64,000 nt of DNA. Origin: an uncultured Phaeodactylibacter sp. (GTDB lineage: Bacteria; Bacteroidota; Bacteroidia; Chitinophagales; Saprospiraceae). The stretch is taken from positions 1 through 64,000 of the forward strand of contig CAJXNH010000013.1 of the NCBI GenBank assembly GCA_913057245.1. The letters are read 5' to 3'. This document shows positions 7,238 through 16,772 of this stretch, piece after piece. The notes under the pieces were generated by a model. That model did no database searches, was not told the DNA's origin, and saw nothing but the letters and a program-made list of their open reading frames with translations. Position 1 is the stretch's first letter, and each line of letters starts with the position of its first letter. The position numbers and the translations under genes are program-made.

Positions 7238-9955
7238 TTACTGGCAGCCCATGCTGGCCAGTTGCTCTTCCAGGTTTTTGACCTTGGCCTGGCCGTCAGC
7301 CAGTTTCATGCGCTCGCGCTCCACTACCGGTGCGGGGGCATTATTGACGAAGCGCTCGTTGCTCAGCTTTTTCTCCACGCTGGCTACGAACCCTTTTTGG
7401 TATTCCAGGTCTTCCTTAAGTTTTTTGCACTCGGCTTCCGTGTCAATTTCCTGATTCAGCTCCAGGAAAAACTGGGTCTTGCCGGACAGGAAGGATACGC
7501 TGTTGGGGACCTCTTCGCTGCTGAAGTCCAGCCCGGACAGGTTCGCCATCTTGATGATCATCTCGCGCAAGCCCACAAGTTCGAACAACGCGCGGCTGTT
7601 GGCTTCGTCCTGAACGAAAAGGGCGAGCTCATCTTTCATCTTCACGCCTTTGCTGTTGCGGGTTTCCCGTACACTGGCTACGATGTTCTTGGCCTGCTCG
7701 ATGCGGTCGATCAGCGCCTGATCGTAAGCTTCAGCGGTTGGGTACTTGCTCATCACACAGTCATCCCCATCTGCCCGCTCCCGCAGGTTGTGCCAGATTT
7801 CTTCGGTGATGAAGGGCATGAACGGGTGCAGTAGGGTCATCAGCCGCTCGTAAATGCTGAGGGAAGCCTCCAGGGTTTCGGCATCAATCGGCGCGCCATA
7901 GTCGGGCTTGATCATCTCCAAATACCAGCTGCAAAAGTCGTCCCAGATGAGCTTGTACAGCATCATGAGGGCATCTGAAAGGCGGTACTGCTCGTACTGC
8001 TGCCCCAGCTTTTCGATGGTCTCGTTCAGCCGCTGCTCCATCCACTGTACAGCCAGGCGGTTGATGGCATCGCCTTCGCCGGCTTTGACCTCCCAGCCCT
8101 TCATGAGGCGGAGGGCATTCCACATTTTATTGCAGAAGTTGCGGCCCTGCTCGCAGAGCTTGCTTTCGTTCAGGACCTCTTTGGTTTCCGGATCGAAGGG
8201 GGCATCAAATACAATATCGTTGCCGGCTGCTGCACTGGAGAGCATCGCAAAGCGTACGCCATCCGCACCGTAGTTCTCGATGAGCTGCAGGGCATCCGGT
8301 GAGTTGCCGAGCGACTTGCTCATCTTGCGGCGGTCTTTGTCGCGGACCATGCCGGTGAAGTACACATCGTTGAAAGGTTGAATACCTTTTTCCTTTTTGG
8401 CGGCTTCACCAAGCAGCCCCGGGGCGTACTCGTATCCCATCATGATCATCCGGGCTACCCAGAAGAAAATGATGTCCCAGCCCGTTACCAGCACATTGGT
8501 CGGGTAGTAGTAATTCAGCTCTTCATTGGTTTCGAAGCCATCAAAGACGGAAATCGGCCAAAGCTGGGAGGAGAACCAGGTGTCCAGCACGTCTTCGTCC
8601 TGATGCAGGTCGTCCAGTTGCAGGTCCGGTTTGCCCAGTTCTGTCCGGGCTTTGTCCAGGGCTTCGGCAGCTGTTTCGGCCACGAAGATTTTGTCCTCAT
8701 AGTACCAGGCCGGGATGCGCTGCCCCCACCACAGCTGACGGGAGATGCACCAGTCGCGGATGTTGTCTTCCTTCAGCCAGCTGTTGAACATATTGTAGAA
8801 GTGCTCCGGGAAGAAGCTCACTTCGTCCGTTTCCACTGCCTTTAGCGCCGTTTGGGCAAAGTCCTTCATTTCGAGGAACCACTGCAGCGTCAGGCGGGGC
8901 TCTACGATGGCATCGGTCCGCTCAGAACGGCCGACTTTATTGCGGTAGTCTTCGTCCTTCACCAGGTGCCCGCCGGCTTTGAGGTCTTTAACGATCAGCT
9001 TGCGGGCTTTGAAGCGGTCTTCGCCTACGTAAAGCTGCGCTGCTTCGCTCATGGTGCCATCGGCATTCAGGACGTCGATGACTTCCAGCCCGTGGCGCTC
9101 GCCGATTTCGTTATCGTTCATGTCGTGCGCAGGGGTGATTTTGAGGGCACCCGTACCAAACTCCATGTCCACATAGCGGTCTTCAATAATGGGGATGGCG
9201 CGGCCGATCAGTGGTACAATCGCTTTTTTGCCCTTGAGGTGGGTAAAGCGCTCATCGTCCGGGTTGACGGCAATTGCGGTATCGCCCAGGATAGTCTCGG
9301 GGCGTACGGTAGCAATCGTGATGTACTCGTCTTCCGTGCCCTCGATTTTGTAGCGGAGGTAGTACAGTTTGGAGTTTTCGTCTTTGTAGATGACCTCCTC
9401 GTTGGACAGTACGGTCTGCGCTTCCGGGTCCCAGTTGGTCATGCGCAGCCCGCGGTAGACTTTGCCTTTGTTGTAGAGGTCTACGAATACCTTGAGGACG
9501 GCTTCGGAAAGCTTGTCCTCCATCGTGAAGCGGGTACGTTCCCAGTCGCAGGAGGCGCCCAGCTTTTTGAGCTGATCGAGGATGATGCCGCCGTATTTGT
9601 CTTTCCATTCAAAGGCGTACTTCATGAACTCGTCGCGGCTCAGGTCGGACTTTTTGATGCCCCGCTCGCGCAGCATTTTCACCACTTTGGCCTCCGTTGC
9701 GATAGAGGCGTGGTCCATACCGGGCACCCAGCAGGCATTTTTGCCCTCCAGGCGGGCCTTGCGGATGAGGATGTCCTGAATGGTATTGTTGAGCATGTGC
9801 CCCATGTGGAGTACGCCGGTTACGTTGGGCGGCGGGATCACGATACTGTAAGGCTCGCGCTCGTCGGGCTCAGAGTGGAAGTAGTTTTTGGACAGCCAGT
9901 GGTCGTACCATTTGGCTTCGGTATCCTGTGGGTTATAGCGGGTGGAAAGCTCCAT
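7238..9955 (-). CDS. valS: Valine-tRNA ligase
   Basis: 905 residues, full length. It is a class Ia synthetase that charges tRNA-Val. HMGH (50-53) in VLHMGHMLNN is the HIGH motif and RRKMSKS (KMSKS at 544-548) the second ATP site. The CP1 editing domain lies between them, with the family block TGWDIIFFWVARM at about 491-503. The C-terminal part (about 610-780) is the anticodon-binding helical bundle and the last 80 residues form the ValS-specific coiled coil (LEEQLASMGCQ at the end). The start is only 6 bases after the ancestral end of the upstream secreted-protein gene, so it probably shares a transcript with it. No defect is seen. Confidence 0.98.
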   Translation of the reverse strand: MELSTRYNPQDTEAKWYDHWLSKNYFHSEPDEREPYSIVIPPPNVTGVLHMGHMLNNTIQDILIRKARLEGKNACWVPGMDHASIATEAKVVKMLRERGIKKSDLSRDEFMKYAFEWKDKYGGIILDQLKKLGASCDWERTRFTMEDKLSEAVLKVFVDLYNKGKVYRGLRMTNWDPEAQTVLSNEEVIYKDENSKLYYLRYKIEGTEDEYITIATVRPETILGDTAIAVNPDDERFTHLKGKKAIVPLIGRAIPIIEDRYVDMEFGTGALKITPAHDMNDNEIGERHGLEVIDVLNADGTMSEAAQLYVGEDRFKARKLIVKDLKAGGHLVKDEDYRNKVGRSERTDAIVEPRLTLQWFLEMKDFAQTALKAVETDEVSFFPEHFYNMFNSWLKEDNIRDWCISRQLWWGQRIPAWYYEDKIFVAETAAEALDKARTELGKPDLQLDDLHQDEDVLDTWFSSQLWPISVFDGFETNEELNYYYPTNVLVTGWDIIFFWVARMIMMGYEYAPGLLGEAAKKEKGIQPFNDVYFTGMVRDKDRRKMSKSLGNSPDALQLIENYGADGVRFAMLSSAAAGNDIVFDAPFDPETKEVLNESKLCEQGRNFCNKMWNALRLMKGWEVKAGEGDAINRLAVQWMEQRLNETIEKLGQQYEQYRLSDALMMLYKLIWDDFCSWYLEMIKPDYGAPIDAETLEASLSIYERLMTLLHPFMPFITEEIWHNLRERADGDDCVMSKYPTAEAYDQALIDRIEQAKNIVASVRETRNSKGVKMKDELALFVQDEANSRALFELVGLREMIIKMANLSGLDFSSEEVPNSVSFLSGKTQFFLELNQEIDTEAECKKLKEDLEYQKGFVASVEKKLSNERFVNNAPAPVVERERMKLADGQAKVKNLEEQLASMGCQ

Positions 9956-9961
9956 ATTTTA

Positions 9962-10849
9962 CTATCTGGGAATGATCAGTTTGAAATGCTGCAAATATAT
10001 ATTTTTATTCGGTTCCTTCAGTTGCAGGACGTACAATCCCGAAGATAAATCGGGGAGTTGCAGTTCGTGCCTGCCAGGGCTCAGCCCGGCCTAGGACCGG
10101 ATAGGCTGGTCGAGGGCAGAAACAAGCGTGGCGGACAGTACCTGACTGCTGGTATTGGCCACCCAAACCCGTCCATCGGAGGGCAGGGTAGAGAAGACCT
10201 GTACCTGACCCAGCTGTTCCATCGCGGTAGCGCTGACCATGACCGGGCAGTCAAAACTGAAGGTGCACTGTGCATCGTCTACCGAAGAATAAGCAAGCGT
10301 ATCAGCCAGGCGGAAGCACTGCAGCTCGGCGTATTCGCTCGGGTTGAGCAGCCCCAGGTAGAGGGGCCCGGCGAGGCTGCCCACACCGCTAATCCAGGTT
10401 TCCTGCAGCCCGTTGGTGGGCACAAAGTTGATTACGGTCCGGAGCTGTCCACCTGAGCCTACGGTAGTGACGGAAGCCACTTTCAGCTGGGTGCTGCCGG
10501 AGAATTCAACGTACTCCAGCATGATCTCATCGCCGGCTTGCAAGCTGAAATCGTACAGTAGGTATTCCTGCGTCTCTCCGGGGCGTACAAAGAAGCTGCG
10601 CACGCCGGTTGACCGGACTGCAGCGAGGTAGGTGGTGTCACCACTATCCGGGCTGATACTGAGCATTGGCGTGTAGTGGCGCCCGTCGATCAGGGTGTCC
10701 CCACAGGCGACTTGCCGAAAGGTGTCAAGCCCGGCAATATTGCTACGGAAGCCCTGCCAGGCAGCGTCCTGTACCGGAAAAGACTGCCCGGTTGCCGGGC
10801 GGGCTGACAGCAGGGCAATCCATAGGAATAAAGCAATGCGTTGTGGCAT
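9962..10849 (-). pseudogene. T9SS-exported protein gene interrupted by an amber codon in its sorting domain
   Basis: Reading from the ATG at 10849, the product starts MPQRIALFLWIALLSARPATG, a normal signal peptide, then about 230 residues of an unrecognised secreted protein. A TAG at 10093-10091 (codon 253 of 296) stops it at SALDQPIRS. The same frame stays open for 42 more codons to a TAG at 9964-9962 and reads GRHELQLPDLSSGLYVLQL and YLQHFKLIIPR, a typical end of a type A T9SS C-terminal domain. The stop therefore removes the last strands of the sorting signal and should block export through T9SS. It may be a recent nonsense mutation or a base error. A GTG start at 10912 is open but less likely than the ATG. 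The body of the protein matches nothing I recognise. Confidence 0.8.
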
Positions 10850-10898
10850 AAATGCGGTTTTATTAGAGTTTATTAAAGTAAATTTTGTAGGCCCCTGA

Positions 10899-10985
10899 AT
10901 TGCCTTTTTCACCAGCTCTGCATCACGTCCTCACCTTCGTAGCTAAGGCTACGAGGTTCCGGGCGTTCTTTGATCTGGCAAAAAA
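10899..10985. repeat. Palindromic intergenic element, probable third member of the TAGC-GCTA family
   Basis: The central hairpin TCGTAGC (10937-10943), TAAG loop, GCTACGA (10948-10954) is flanked by imperfectly paired arms, with CTTTTTCACCAG on the left and CTGGCAAAAAAT on the right. Core and flanks resemble the elements at 21118-21282 and 27618-27779, but no clean terminal repeats or target duplication are visible. Confidence 0.4.
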
Positions 10986-11025
10986 TCCTAATCCATGGTC
11001 TATACAAAACCTACATTAATAAACT

Positions 11026-12282
11026 CTATTTTACCGCAGGTACCTCATCGAATATCGGAGCTTCCACTTGTGTGCGGAGCAGGTCTTCCATGTTTTCCCG
11101 CTTGCGGATCAGGTAGGCCTGCCCTTCGTGGACGAGCACCTCTGCGGGCCGGTAGCGGGAGTTGTAGTTGGAAGCCATTGAGAAACAATAAGCACCTGCA
11201 TTATGCATACAAATGAAATCGCCCTCCTGAAGTTCCGTCATTTGCCGATTTATGCCAAAAGTATCGGTTTCGCAAATGTAGCCGACTACGGTGTAGAAGC
11301 GGGCTTTGCCTTTGGGGCGGGAGATATTGGTGATTTTATGGTAGGCGTTGTAGAACATGGGGCGGATAAAGTGGTTCAGCCCGGAGTCCACGCCCGCGAA
11401 GACGGTGGAGGTGGTTTGTTTGATGACATTCACCTGAGCAAAGAAGTAGCCGGCTTCGCTTACCATGAATTTGCCAGGCTCAAATATTAGCTTGAGGTCT
11501 TTTCCGTATTCTTTGCAAAACTGATTGAATCGCTCTGAGATGCGGCTGCCCAGCTCCTCAATATCCGTTTCCACATCTCCCGGTTTATAGGCCACTTTAA
11601 AGCCACTGCCAAAGTCGATGTAGTCGAGATCCGGGAACTCCTTAGCGATATTCAACAGGATTTCTGCCCCGCTCAGGAAGACTTCCGGGTCGAGGATGTC
11701 AGAACCGGTGTGCATGTGGACGCCTTCCACCTGCAGGCCGGTAGCCTCTACGATGCGGTGTACAAGCGGCATTTGGTGAAAGGAGATGCCAAACTTGGAG
11801 TCGATATGACCTACTGAGGTTTTGGCATTGGCCCCAGCCATGATGTGGGGGTTGATGCGCACGCAGACCGGCGTGTCCGGGAAGGCCTGCCCAAACTGCT
11901 CCAGGATGGAGGTGTTGTCAATATTGATTTTTACGCCATATTCCACCGCTTCCTCGATCTCTTCCAGGCTGACGCAGTTGGGCGTGAAGATGATGTCCTG
12001 CGGGTCAAAGCCTGCGCGGATACCCATGGAGACTTCCTGTACGGACACGGTGTCCAGCCCGGAGCCCATCTTCCGGAAGAGTTTCAGGATATTGATATTC
12101 GACAACGCTTTGCAGGCGTAGTTGAGCTGCAGTCGTTTGACTTTCATGGCATTTTCCATGCGTTTGTACTGCCGCTGAATAATGGCACTGTCATACACAT
12201 AAAGCGGGCAGCCATACTCCTCGATGAGCTGCAGCGGATCCACGCCTCCGCTAAGGACGTAACGGTCGTTGTCTAAAACCAT
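11026..12282 (-). CDS. lysA: Diaminopimelate decarboxylase
   Basis: 418 residues. It is a fold-III PLP enzyme that decarboxylates meso-diaminopimelate to lysine, the last step of lysine synthesis. The PLP lysine is K58 in LNYACKALSN. The glycine-rich phosphate loop is DFGSGFK, the substrate block is FEPGKFMV, and the second active-site cysteine lies in GYICETDTFG. HMHTGSDI is the conserved strand near the cofactor. The length is normal, and the start has a TATCTTTG element 24 bases upstream. It stands alone on its strand, with an XRE regulator gene upstream. Confidence 0.93.
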   Translation of the reverse strand: MVLDNDRYVLSGGVDPLQLIEEYGCPLYVYDSAIIQRQYKRMENAMKVKRLQLNYACKALSNINILKLFRKMGSGLDTVSVQEVSMGIRAGFDPQDIIFTPNCVSLEEIEEAVEYGVKINIDNTSILEQFGQAFPDTPVCVRINPHIMAGANAKTSVGHIDSKFGISFHQMPLVHRIVEATGLQVEGVHMHTGSDILDPEVFLSGAEILLNIAKEFPDLDYIDFGSGFKVAYKPGDVETDIEELGSRISERFNQFCKEYGKDLKLIFEPGKFMVSEAGYFFAQVNVIKQTTSTVFAGVDSGLNHFIRPMFYNAYHKITNISRPKGKARFYTVVGYICETDTFGINRQMTELQEGDFICMHNAGAYCFSMASNYNSRYRPAEVLVHEGQAYLIRKRENMEDLLRTQVEAPIFDEVPAVK

Positions 12283-12305
12283 GGTCTTGAGTTCATTTTA
12301 GCCTG

Positions 12306-12313
12306 CAAAGATA
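12306..12313 (-). promoter_or_regulatory. -7 element of the lysA promoter
   Basis: TATCTTTG on the minus strand, an exact match to TAnnTTTG, 24 bases before the lysA ATG. No clear TTG lies at the expected -33 distance, so the promoter is only half supported. Confidence 0.4.
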
Positions 12314-12349
12314 AAGAATGGATCAGGAAAAACAGGGCTTATTGGCAGG

Positions 12350-12826
12350 CTAATGCCCCGTAAAACGTTGATTGATGGCCACGAGGCGCTCCAGAATATC
12401 CAGCACAGCCTCAAGGTTGCCGGTTTTTTTCTGTTCCGGATTGAGGAGGAGGTACTCGCGGAAGCCCTGCGCCACCTTATCGGCATCATTGGTTTTGGCG
12501 GAAAAACGGCTGAGCATTTGGAGTAGGTCGTCCTGCCGCGGATCGTTTTCAGGGTTGAGTATAGGGTGGTCAGAAAGCTCTGATTCGAGCAAAATCGAAG
12601 GGTCTACGTCAAAGAAATAGGCGATCATGAGGAAGTTAGCCGCATTAGGTTCTACGGTCCCCGTTTCATAAGAAGCAATATTGCTCCGCTTCAACCCAAC
12701 TTCCTGTGCCAGCTTTTGCTGACTGAGCCCGCGGGCCCTTCTTAGCGATTTGAGATTTCGCGAAAATGGAGTCTTTGCCAATGCTACGTCAAATAAATAG
12801 GTAAATCCCTCATCCACGCAAGCCAT
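12350..12826 (-). CDS. XRE-family helix-turn-helix regulator
   Basis: 158 residues. A Cro/C1-type helix-turn-helix occupies about 20-80: LKSLRRARGLSQQKLAQEVG, then RSNIASYETGTVEPN. The C-terminal 75 residues are helical and charged and match no domain I know. The first 18 residues look non-conserved; a TTG start before AKTPFSRN would give a more typical protein. The target is unknown; it lies 67 bases upstream of lysA on the same strand, so read-through into lysA is possible. Confidence 0.8.
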   Translation of the reverse strand: MACVDEGFTYLFDVALAKTPFSRNLKSLRRARGLSQQKLAQEVGLKRSNIASYETGTVEPNAANFLMIAYFFDVDPSILLESELSDHPILNPENDPRQDDLLQMLSRFSAKTNDADKVAQGFREYLLLNPEQKKTGNLEAVLDILERLVAINQRFTGH

Positions 12827-12899
12827 GAGGGGATCAAAAACAATGTTGCAATTTAGGAAATCTTTTGATTTGGTGCTCAGAAAAAAAACAGCTGGGCAT

Positions 12900-12934
12900 A
12901 AAAAAACCGGGCTTACCTTTTTCAGGCGCCCGGC
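12900..12934 (-). terminator. Intrinsic terminator after the small GNAT gene
   Basis: Minus-strand stem GCCGGGC...GCCCGGT with a 15-base loop, followed by seven T residues. It lies 33 bases past the stop of the gene at 12967-13275. Confidence 0.7.
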
Positions 12935-12966
12935 TTTGTCGGGTGATTGGCTAATAAGGGTATGGT

Positions 12967-13275
12967 TTATTTGGTCCGCATCCCGGCAAATTCAGGGTGG
13001 CGGTTCATCCATCCTGACATAAAAGAGCAGGTGGTTTTAATTTTATAGCCCATTTTCTCAGCGAAGCGAACGGCTTCCATGGCCATTTTTTCTTCGATGT
13101 CTACGCCGCTGAGTACTTCCGGGACATAGGTTTTTTTAATTTCCAGTACATTCGGGTTAGGATCTGTGTGGATGTGGTACTGCATGTACACATCTTCGTC
13201 CCCCTTCATATCGAAGCGGAACTGTTCGCGTGAAGTATCCTGATGAATGTCTAACGCTTGTTTCGTAATTTCCAT
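12967..13275 (-). CDS. Small GNAT-like N-acetyltransferase (NATD1/YjdJ type)
   Basis: 102 residues, the size of the small GNAT-related family. After an N-terminal beta region (FRFDMKGDEDVYMQYHIHT) comes the characteristic second half VPEVLSGVDIEEKMAMEAVRFA, GYKIKTTCSFM, WMNRHPEFAGM. These proteins keep only the acetyl-CoA-binding core of the GNAT fold; the substrate is unknown. It follows the aldehyde dehydrogenase gene by 44 bases on the same strand and ends at a good terminator, so the two probably form an operon. Confidence 0.75.
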   Translation of the reverse strand: MEITKQALDIHQDTSREQFRFDMKGDEDVYMQYHIHTDPNPNVLEIKKTYVPEVLSGVDIEEKMAMEAVRFAEKMGYKIKTTCSFMSGWMNRHPEFAGMRTK

Positions 13276-13319
13276 AATTGACTTGAATGTGTTTTGGTTC
13301 CTGAGCCCGAAGGCTCCAA

Positions 13320-14684
13320 TTACTCGATGTAGACGGTTTTGGGATTGGTAAATTCCCTAAGACCGTAGTGGGATAGCTCTCTGCCGTACCCGCTGTTTTT
13401 AATCCCGCCGAAGGGCAATCGCGGGTCTGACTTTACCATCTCATTTACAAAACAGGCCCCTGCCTGCAGATGTTCGCGCGCTATGTGTTCGCCTCTCTCT
13501 ATATTTTGTGTGAATACTGCGCTGCCGAGCCCGTAGCTCGTGTCGTTAGCGATAAGGATCGCCTCTTCTTCGTCCCAGGCCTGAATGACAGAAGCCACCG
13601 GGCCAAAGAGTTCTTCATGATAGGCCGGGGTGCCCTTTTTTACATCGGTGAGGATGGTGGGCGGGTAGAAAAAGCCTTTGCCTTTAGGCTTTTTGCCGCC
13701 GATGAGCCGTTTGGCTCCTCCTTTGAGGCTTTTTTTAACCTGCGTGTGGAGTTGGTCGCGGAGGTTCTGCCGCGCCAGAGGGCCCAATGCGGTTTCGGCT
13801 TCCAGAGGGTCGCCCATGACGGCTTCTTCCATTTGGGCCTTGAAGGCTTCCAGAAACTGATTGTATACCTGCCGCATCACAATGAAGCGCTTAGCGCCGA
13901 TACAGCTTTGCCCGTTGTTGAGCAGCCGCCCTTTTGTGCAGACCTGTGCCGCTTTAATGACATCTGCATCATCGAGAATGAGGTAGGGGTCGCTGCCTCC
14001 CAGTTCCAGTACGGTCTTTTTGAGGGCTTTGCCTGCTATGCCTGCCACTGCCCGTCCCGCGCCAACGCTCCCGGTGAGGGTAACGCCCTGGATAACGCGG
14101 TTTTTGATGATCTTCCTGACGCGCTTTTCGTCAATAATCAAACTGGAAAAAACGCCTTTGGGGAAGCCGGCTTTCTCCATGATGTCGGCTATAGCGAGTG
14201 CACAGCCGGGCACATTGGGGGCGTGCTTGAGCAGGATGGTGTTGCCCGCCATGAGGTTGGGGGCTGCAAAGCGAAAAACCTGCCAAAAGGGGAAGTTCCA
14301 GGGCATGACTGCCAGGATGACGCCCAGCGGGCGGTAGGAGATATAGCTTTTGGAGGCTTCTGTGGCGATGTATTCGTCCCTCAGAAAGCGCTCGGCGTTT
14401 TGGGCGTAGTAGAGGCATACCCAGGCGCATTTCTCTACCTCCGCCTTAGCATCTTTGAGGAGTTTGCCCATTTCGCGGGTGATGAGCATCGCCAGGGCGT
14501 CCTGTTCTTCCCCCAAAATACGGGCGACCTCCCGGAGCAGGCGGGCCCTTTCCTCCAGGTCGGTGCGGCTCCATTCCTGAAAGGCGGCCTGAGCACCAAA
14601 AATAGTCTTGTTCAGCTTCGTATTGCTGATGAGCTTATAGGATTTGACGTTTTTGCCCGTAGTTGGGTCGATTGCAGTTTGCAT
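13320..14684 (-). CDS. NAD(P)-dependent aldehyde dehydrogenase, succinate-semialdehyde dehydrogenase type
   Basis: 454 residues from the ATG at 14684, which begins MQTAIDPTTGK, the usual start of this group; an upstream in-frame start adds 16 unlikely residues. Catalytic residues are present: E in VLELGGSDPYLIL and the nucleophile C in NNGQSCIGAKRFIV, with PWNFPFWQVFRFAAP as the cofactor-side block and ELFGPVASV near the end. It oxidises an aldehyde, probably succinate semialdehyde, to the acid. The motif NNGQSC rather than NQGQ-C fits the GabD/Sad group. Exact substrate is inference. Confidence 0.85.
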   Translation of the reverse strand: MQTAIDPTTGKNVKSYKLISNTKLNKTIFGAQAAFQEWSRTDLEERARLLREVARILGEEQDALAMLITREMGKLLKDAKAEVEKCAWVCLYYAQNAERFLRDEYIATEASKSYISYRPLGVILAVMPWNFPFWQVFRFAAPNLMAGNTILLKHAPNVPGCALAIADIMEKAGFPKGVFSSLIIDEKRVRKIIKNRVIQGVTLTGSVGAGRAVAGIAGKALKKTVLELGGSDPYLILDDADVIKAAQVCTKGRLLNNGQSCIGAKRFIVMRQVYNQFLEAFKAQMEEAVMGDPLEAETALGPLARQNLRDQLHTQVKKSLKGGAKRLIGGKKPKGKGFFYPPTILTDVKKGTPAYHEELFGPVASVIQAWDEEEAILIANDTSYGLGSAVFTQNIERGEHIAREHLQAGACFVNEMVKSDPRLPFGGIKNSGYGRELSHYGLREFTNPKTVYIE

Positions 14685-14718
14685 ATTAATATGGAGTCGA
14701 TTTTTTATACTGACGATT

Positions 14719-14744
14719 AAGTGGTTTGCCACAGCAAACCACTT
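14719..14744. terminator. Perfect 11-bp hairpin between two minus-strand genes
   Basis: AAGTGGTTTGC and its complement around a CACA loop. It sits 14 bases past the stop of the lipoprotein gene at 14759-15145 and 35 bases before the aldehyde dehydrogenase start. There is no T-run next to it, so it may be a terminator-like or mRNA-stabilising hairpin. Confidence 0.4.
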
Positions 14745-14758
14745 CGTATTGCGTATAC

Positions 14759-15145
14759 TTAAAGAGGTATTCCAAGGGTTTGGCTGATGTCCAGTAGCTG
14801 TACTTCCAGTTCGTCTAACTCATGGTACCATTGCCCGAGCACGCTATCCTGCTGCAGGTGCTGAGTGCGCTGGCTGAGTTGTTGGTATTGTTTCTCCAAA
14901 GCCTCTGCCTGAGCACGCAGCCTGCCGGCCTCCTGTCGGGGGACGCTGTAGGCTCTACGCCGCATTTTTTCCGTGCGCCAGTTGATTTCCTGCATCGCTT
15001 CGCCCAGCCGGAGCAACATGACTTCCCGGATACTGTCCCGAACTTCATAGACATCGTCACTATTCGGCGGGACGGTATTGTCGATAGGGCGGCATTGCAG
15101 CAGGAGCAGACTGAGTAATAAGACTGTAGTGTAGGTTTTCTGCAT
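14759..15145 (-). CDS. Small lipoprotein of unknown function
   Basis: 128 residues from the ATG at 15145. The N-terminus MQKTYTTVLLLSLLLLQC is a lipoprotein signal with lipobox LLLQC at 14-18. The remainder is charged and strongly helical (EAGRLRAQAEALEKQYQQL), consistent with a short coiled coil. I do not recognise the family. The lipid anchor places it in the envelope. It is divergent from the chitinase gene, with 148 bases between. Confidence 0.7.
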   Translation of the reverse strand: MQKTYTTVLLLSLLLLQCRPIDNTVPPNSDDVYEVRDSIREVMLLRLGEAMQEINWRTEKMRRRAYSVPRQEAGRLRAQAEALEKQYQQLSQRTQHLQQDSVLGQWYHELDELEVQLLDISQTLGIPL

Positions 15146-15293
15146 TTGCTGAAATCTAAAGCTGTGAATGAACTCTTCCAATATAGTGAATCCCGGGGAC
15201 TCTGCGGATTGGTTTTAAATCGTCTGAGTTTGAGTTTTTATCTTAAGAAAATCCCTATATTTCGGCTCAAACCAAGCAACCTGTCTTAGAAAC

Positions 15294-16730
15294 ATGCACT
15301 ACCGGCTGATGTTCTCCTTTCTCTTATTGTGTGCCGTTTTGCCCAGCCTGCAGGGGCAGGAGCAGAAGGTAGTCGGTTATTTGCAGTACGGGCGGGGTTA
15401 TATGCTGGATGAAATTCAGTTTGAAAAGCTGACCCACCTGTGCATCGCTTTTGCCAATCCGGATGAGAAGGGCCGGTTGCAAACGGGAGGCGTTGACATC
15501 AGCCCTATCGTAAAAAAAGCCCGAGCCGTTAATGTCAAAGTGCTCATTTCGGTAGCCGGCGGTGCGCTTGACCCGGACTGGGCGGCGGCCTGGAAGACCT
15601 ATATGCAGCCCTGGAACCGGCAGTATTTTGTGGAGGAGATCATGAATTACGTCCGCAGCAACCAACTGGATGGGGTGGATGTAGACCTGGAGTGGAAGCA
15701 TGTCGATCACCATTACAGCCCATTTGTTCTGGCGCTTGGGCGGGCTTTGCACGCAGAGGGTAAGCTCATCACAGCGGCGCTGCCGGGGAAGAAGCGTTAC
15801 AAACACATTACAGAGGCTGCGCTCCGCATTTTCGACTTTATCAATATCATGGCTTATGACCTGACGGGGCCCTGGAACCCCAAGCTTTCCGGGCCGCACT
15901 CGCCTTTTACGTTCGCAGAGTCTTGTCTGAAGTACTGGAAAAAGCAGGGCGTTCCCGCTTCTAAACTGGTTTTAGGGCTGCCGTTCTACGGTTGGGACTT
16001 TACAAACCGGGACCGTATCCGGTCTGTGAATTATAGCGTGATTGTCGACCGCAACCCGGCATTTGCGCATCTCGATCAGGTCGGGCAATTGTATTTTAAC
16101 GGGCTGATCACGATCACCGCAAAGACCGAACTGGCCCTGCAGCATGCCGGTGGAGTCATGCTTTGGGAGCTCGGCCGGGATGCTTTCAACGAATATTCTT
16201 TGCTGGAAGCAGTTAGCCGGGTGATGCGTGGCGATACTGCAACCTTGTCTGAGCAGCAGCCCCTGATTGCTGTCCGGGAAGAAGAAAAAGAAAAAACTGT
16301 TGCGCTAAAAACGGAAATGCAGCAGCAAGCAACCGCGCGCTTCATTGGGCCGATGTTGCCTCCGGACGAAGTGGCAGCCGGTTTTGGCAATCATCCTCTT
16401 GCTGCGGAGCGGACAAATCCTTACCGGCTGGATTTGGAGGTGCTGCCCAATCCATTTGCCGATACCATTACTATTGTCAATCACGAGAAGGACCCTATCT
16501 ATCTGGTGTTGACCAACGACAAGGGGCAGGTTCTGTTTGAATCTGATGTACAGCCAAATTCTACCCTGACCTGGGAAACTTCCAGCTTTCCGCATGGTTA
16601 TTATACTTTCTCTGCTATGGTTGGCGGGCGGCAACTGTCCCACCGGCTGATCAAGCGGATCCCTGCGGATAAGCCATTGAAAGGCGTACAATCTAAAGGA
16701 GGGGTACTGCAAAACTGGCCCCAACATTAA
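15294..16730 (+). CDS. Secreted GH18 chitinase-like glycoside hydrolase with a T9SS-like tail
   Basis: 478 residues. A signal peptide (1-21, ending SLQG) is followed by a GH18 TIM barrel. The catalytic motif DGVDVDLEW (D126, D129, D131, acid E133) is intact, and ISVAGGALD and NIMAYDLTGPW are the other family strands. Residues about 378-455 look like a T9SS sorting domain (LEVLPNPFADTITI ... GYYTFSAMVGGRQLSHRLIK), but about 25 extra residues follow it. It should hydrolyse chitin or a related beta-1,4-GlcNAc polymer outside the cell. The PIG-L deacetylase gene is 42 bases downstream, suggesting joint amino-sugar processing (inference). TATATTTC at 15256 may be a weak -7 element. Confidence 0.85.
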   Translation: MHYRLMFSFLLLCAVLPSLQGQEQKVVGYLQYGRGYMLDEIQFEKLTHLCIAFANPDEKGRLQTGGVDISPIVKKARAVNVKVLISVAGGALDPDWAAAWKTYMQPWNRQYFVEEIMNYVRSNQLDGVDVDLEWKHVDHHYSPFVLALGRALHAEGKLITAALPGKKRYKHITEAALRIFDFINIMAYDLTGPWNPKLSGPHSPFTFAESCLKYWKKQGVPASKLVLGLPFYGWDFTNRDRIRSVNYSVIVDRNPAFAHLDQVGQLYFNGLITITAKTELALQHAGGVMLWELGRDAFNEYSLLEAVSRVMRGDTATLSEQQPLIAVREEEKEKTVALKTEMQQQATARFIGPMLPPDEVAAGFGNHPLAAERTNPYRLDLEVLPNPFADTITIVNHEKDPIYLVLTNDKGQVLFESDVQPNSTLTWETSSFPHGYYTFSAMVGGRQLSHRLIKRIPADKPLKGVQSKGGVLQNWPQH

Positions 16731-16772
16731 GCGGAACCATCCAAATCGAACCATAACTAACTGACCTGAAAG

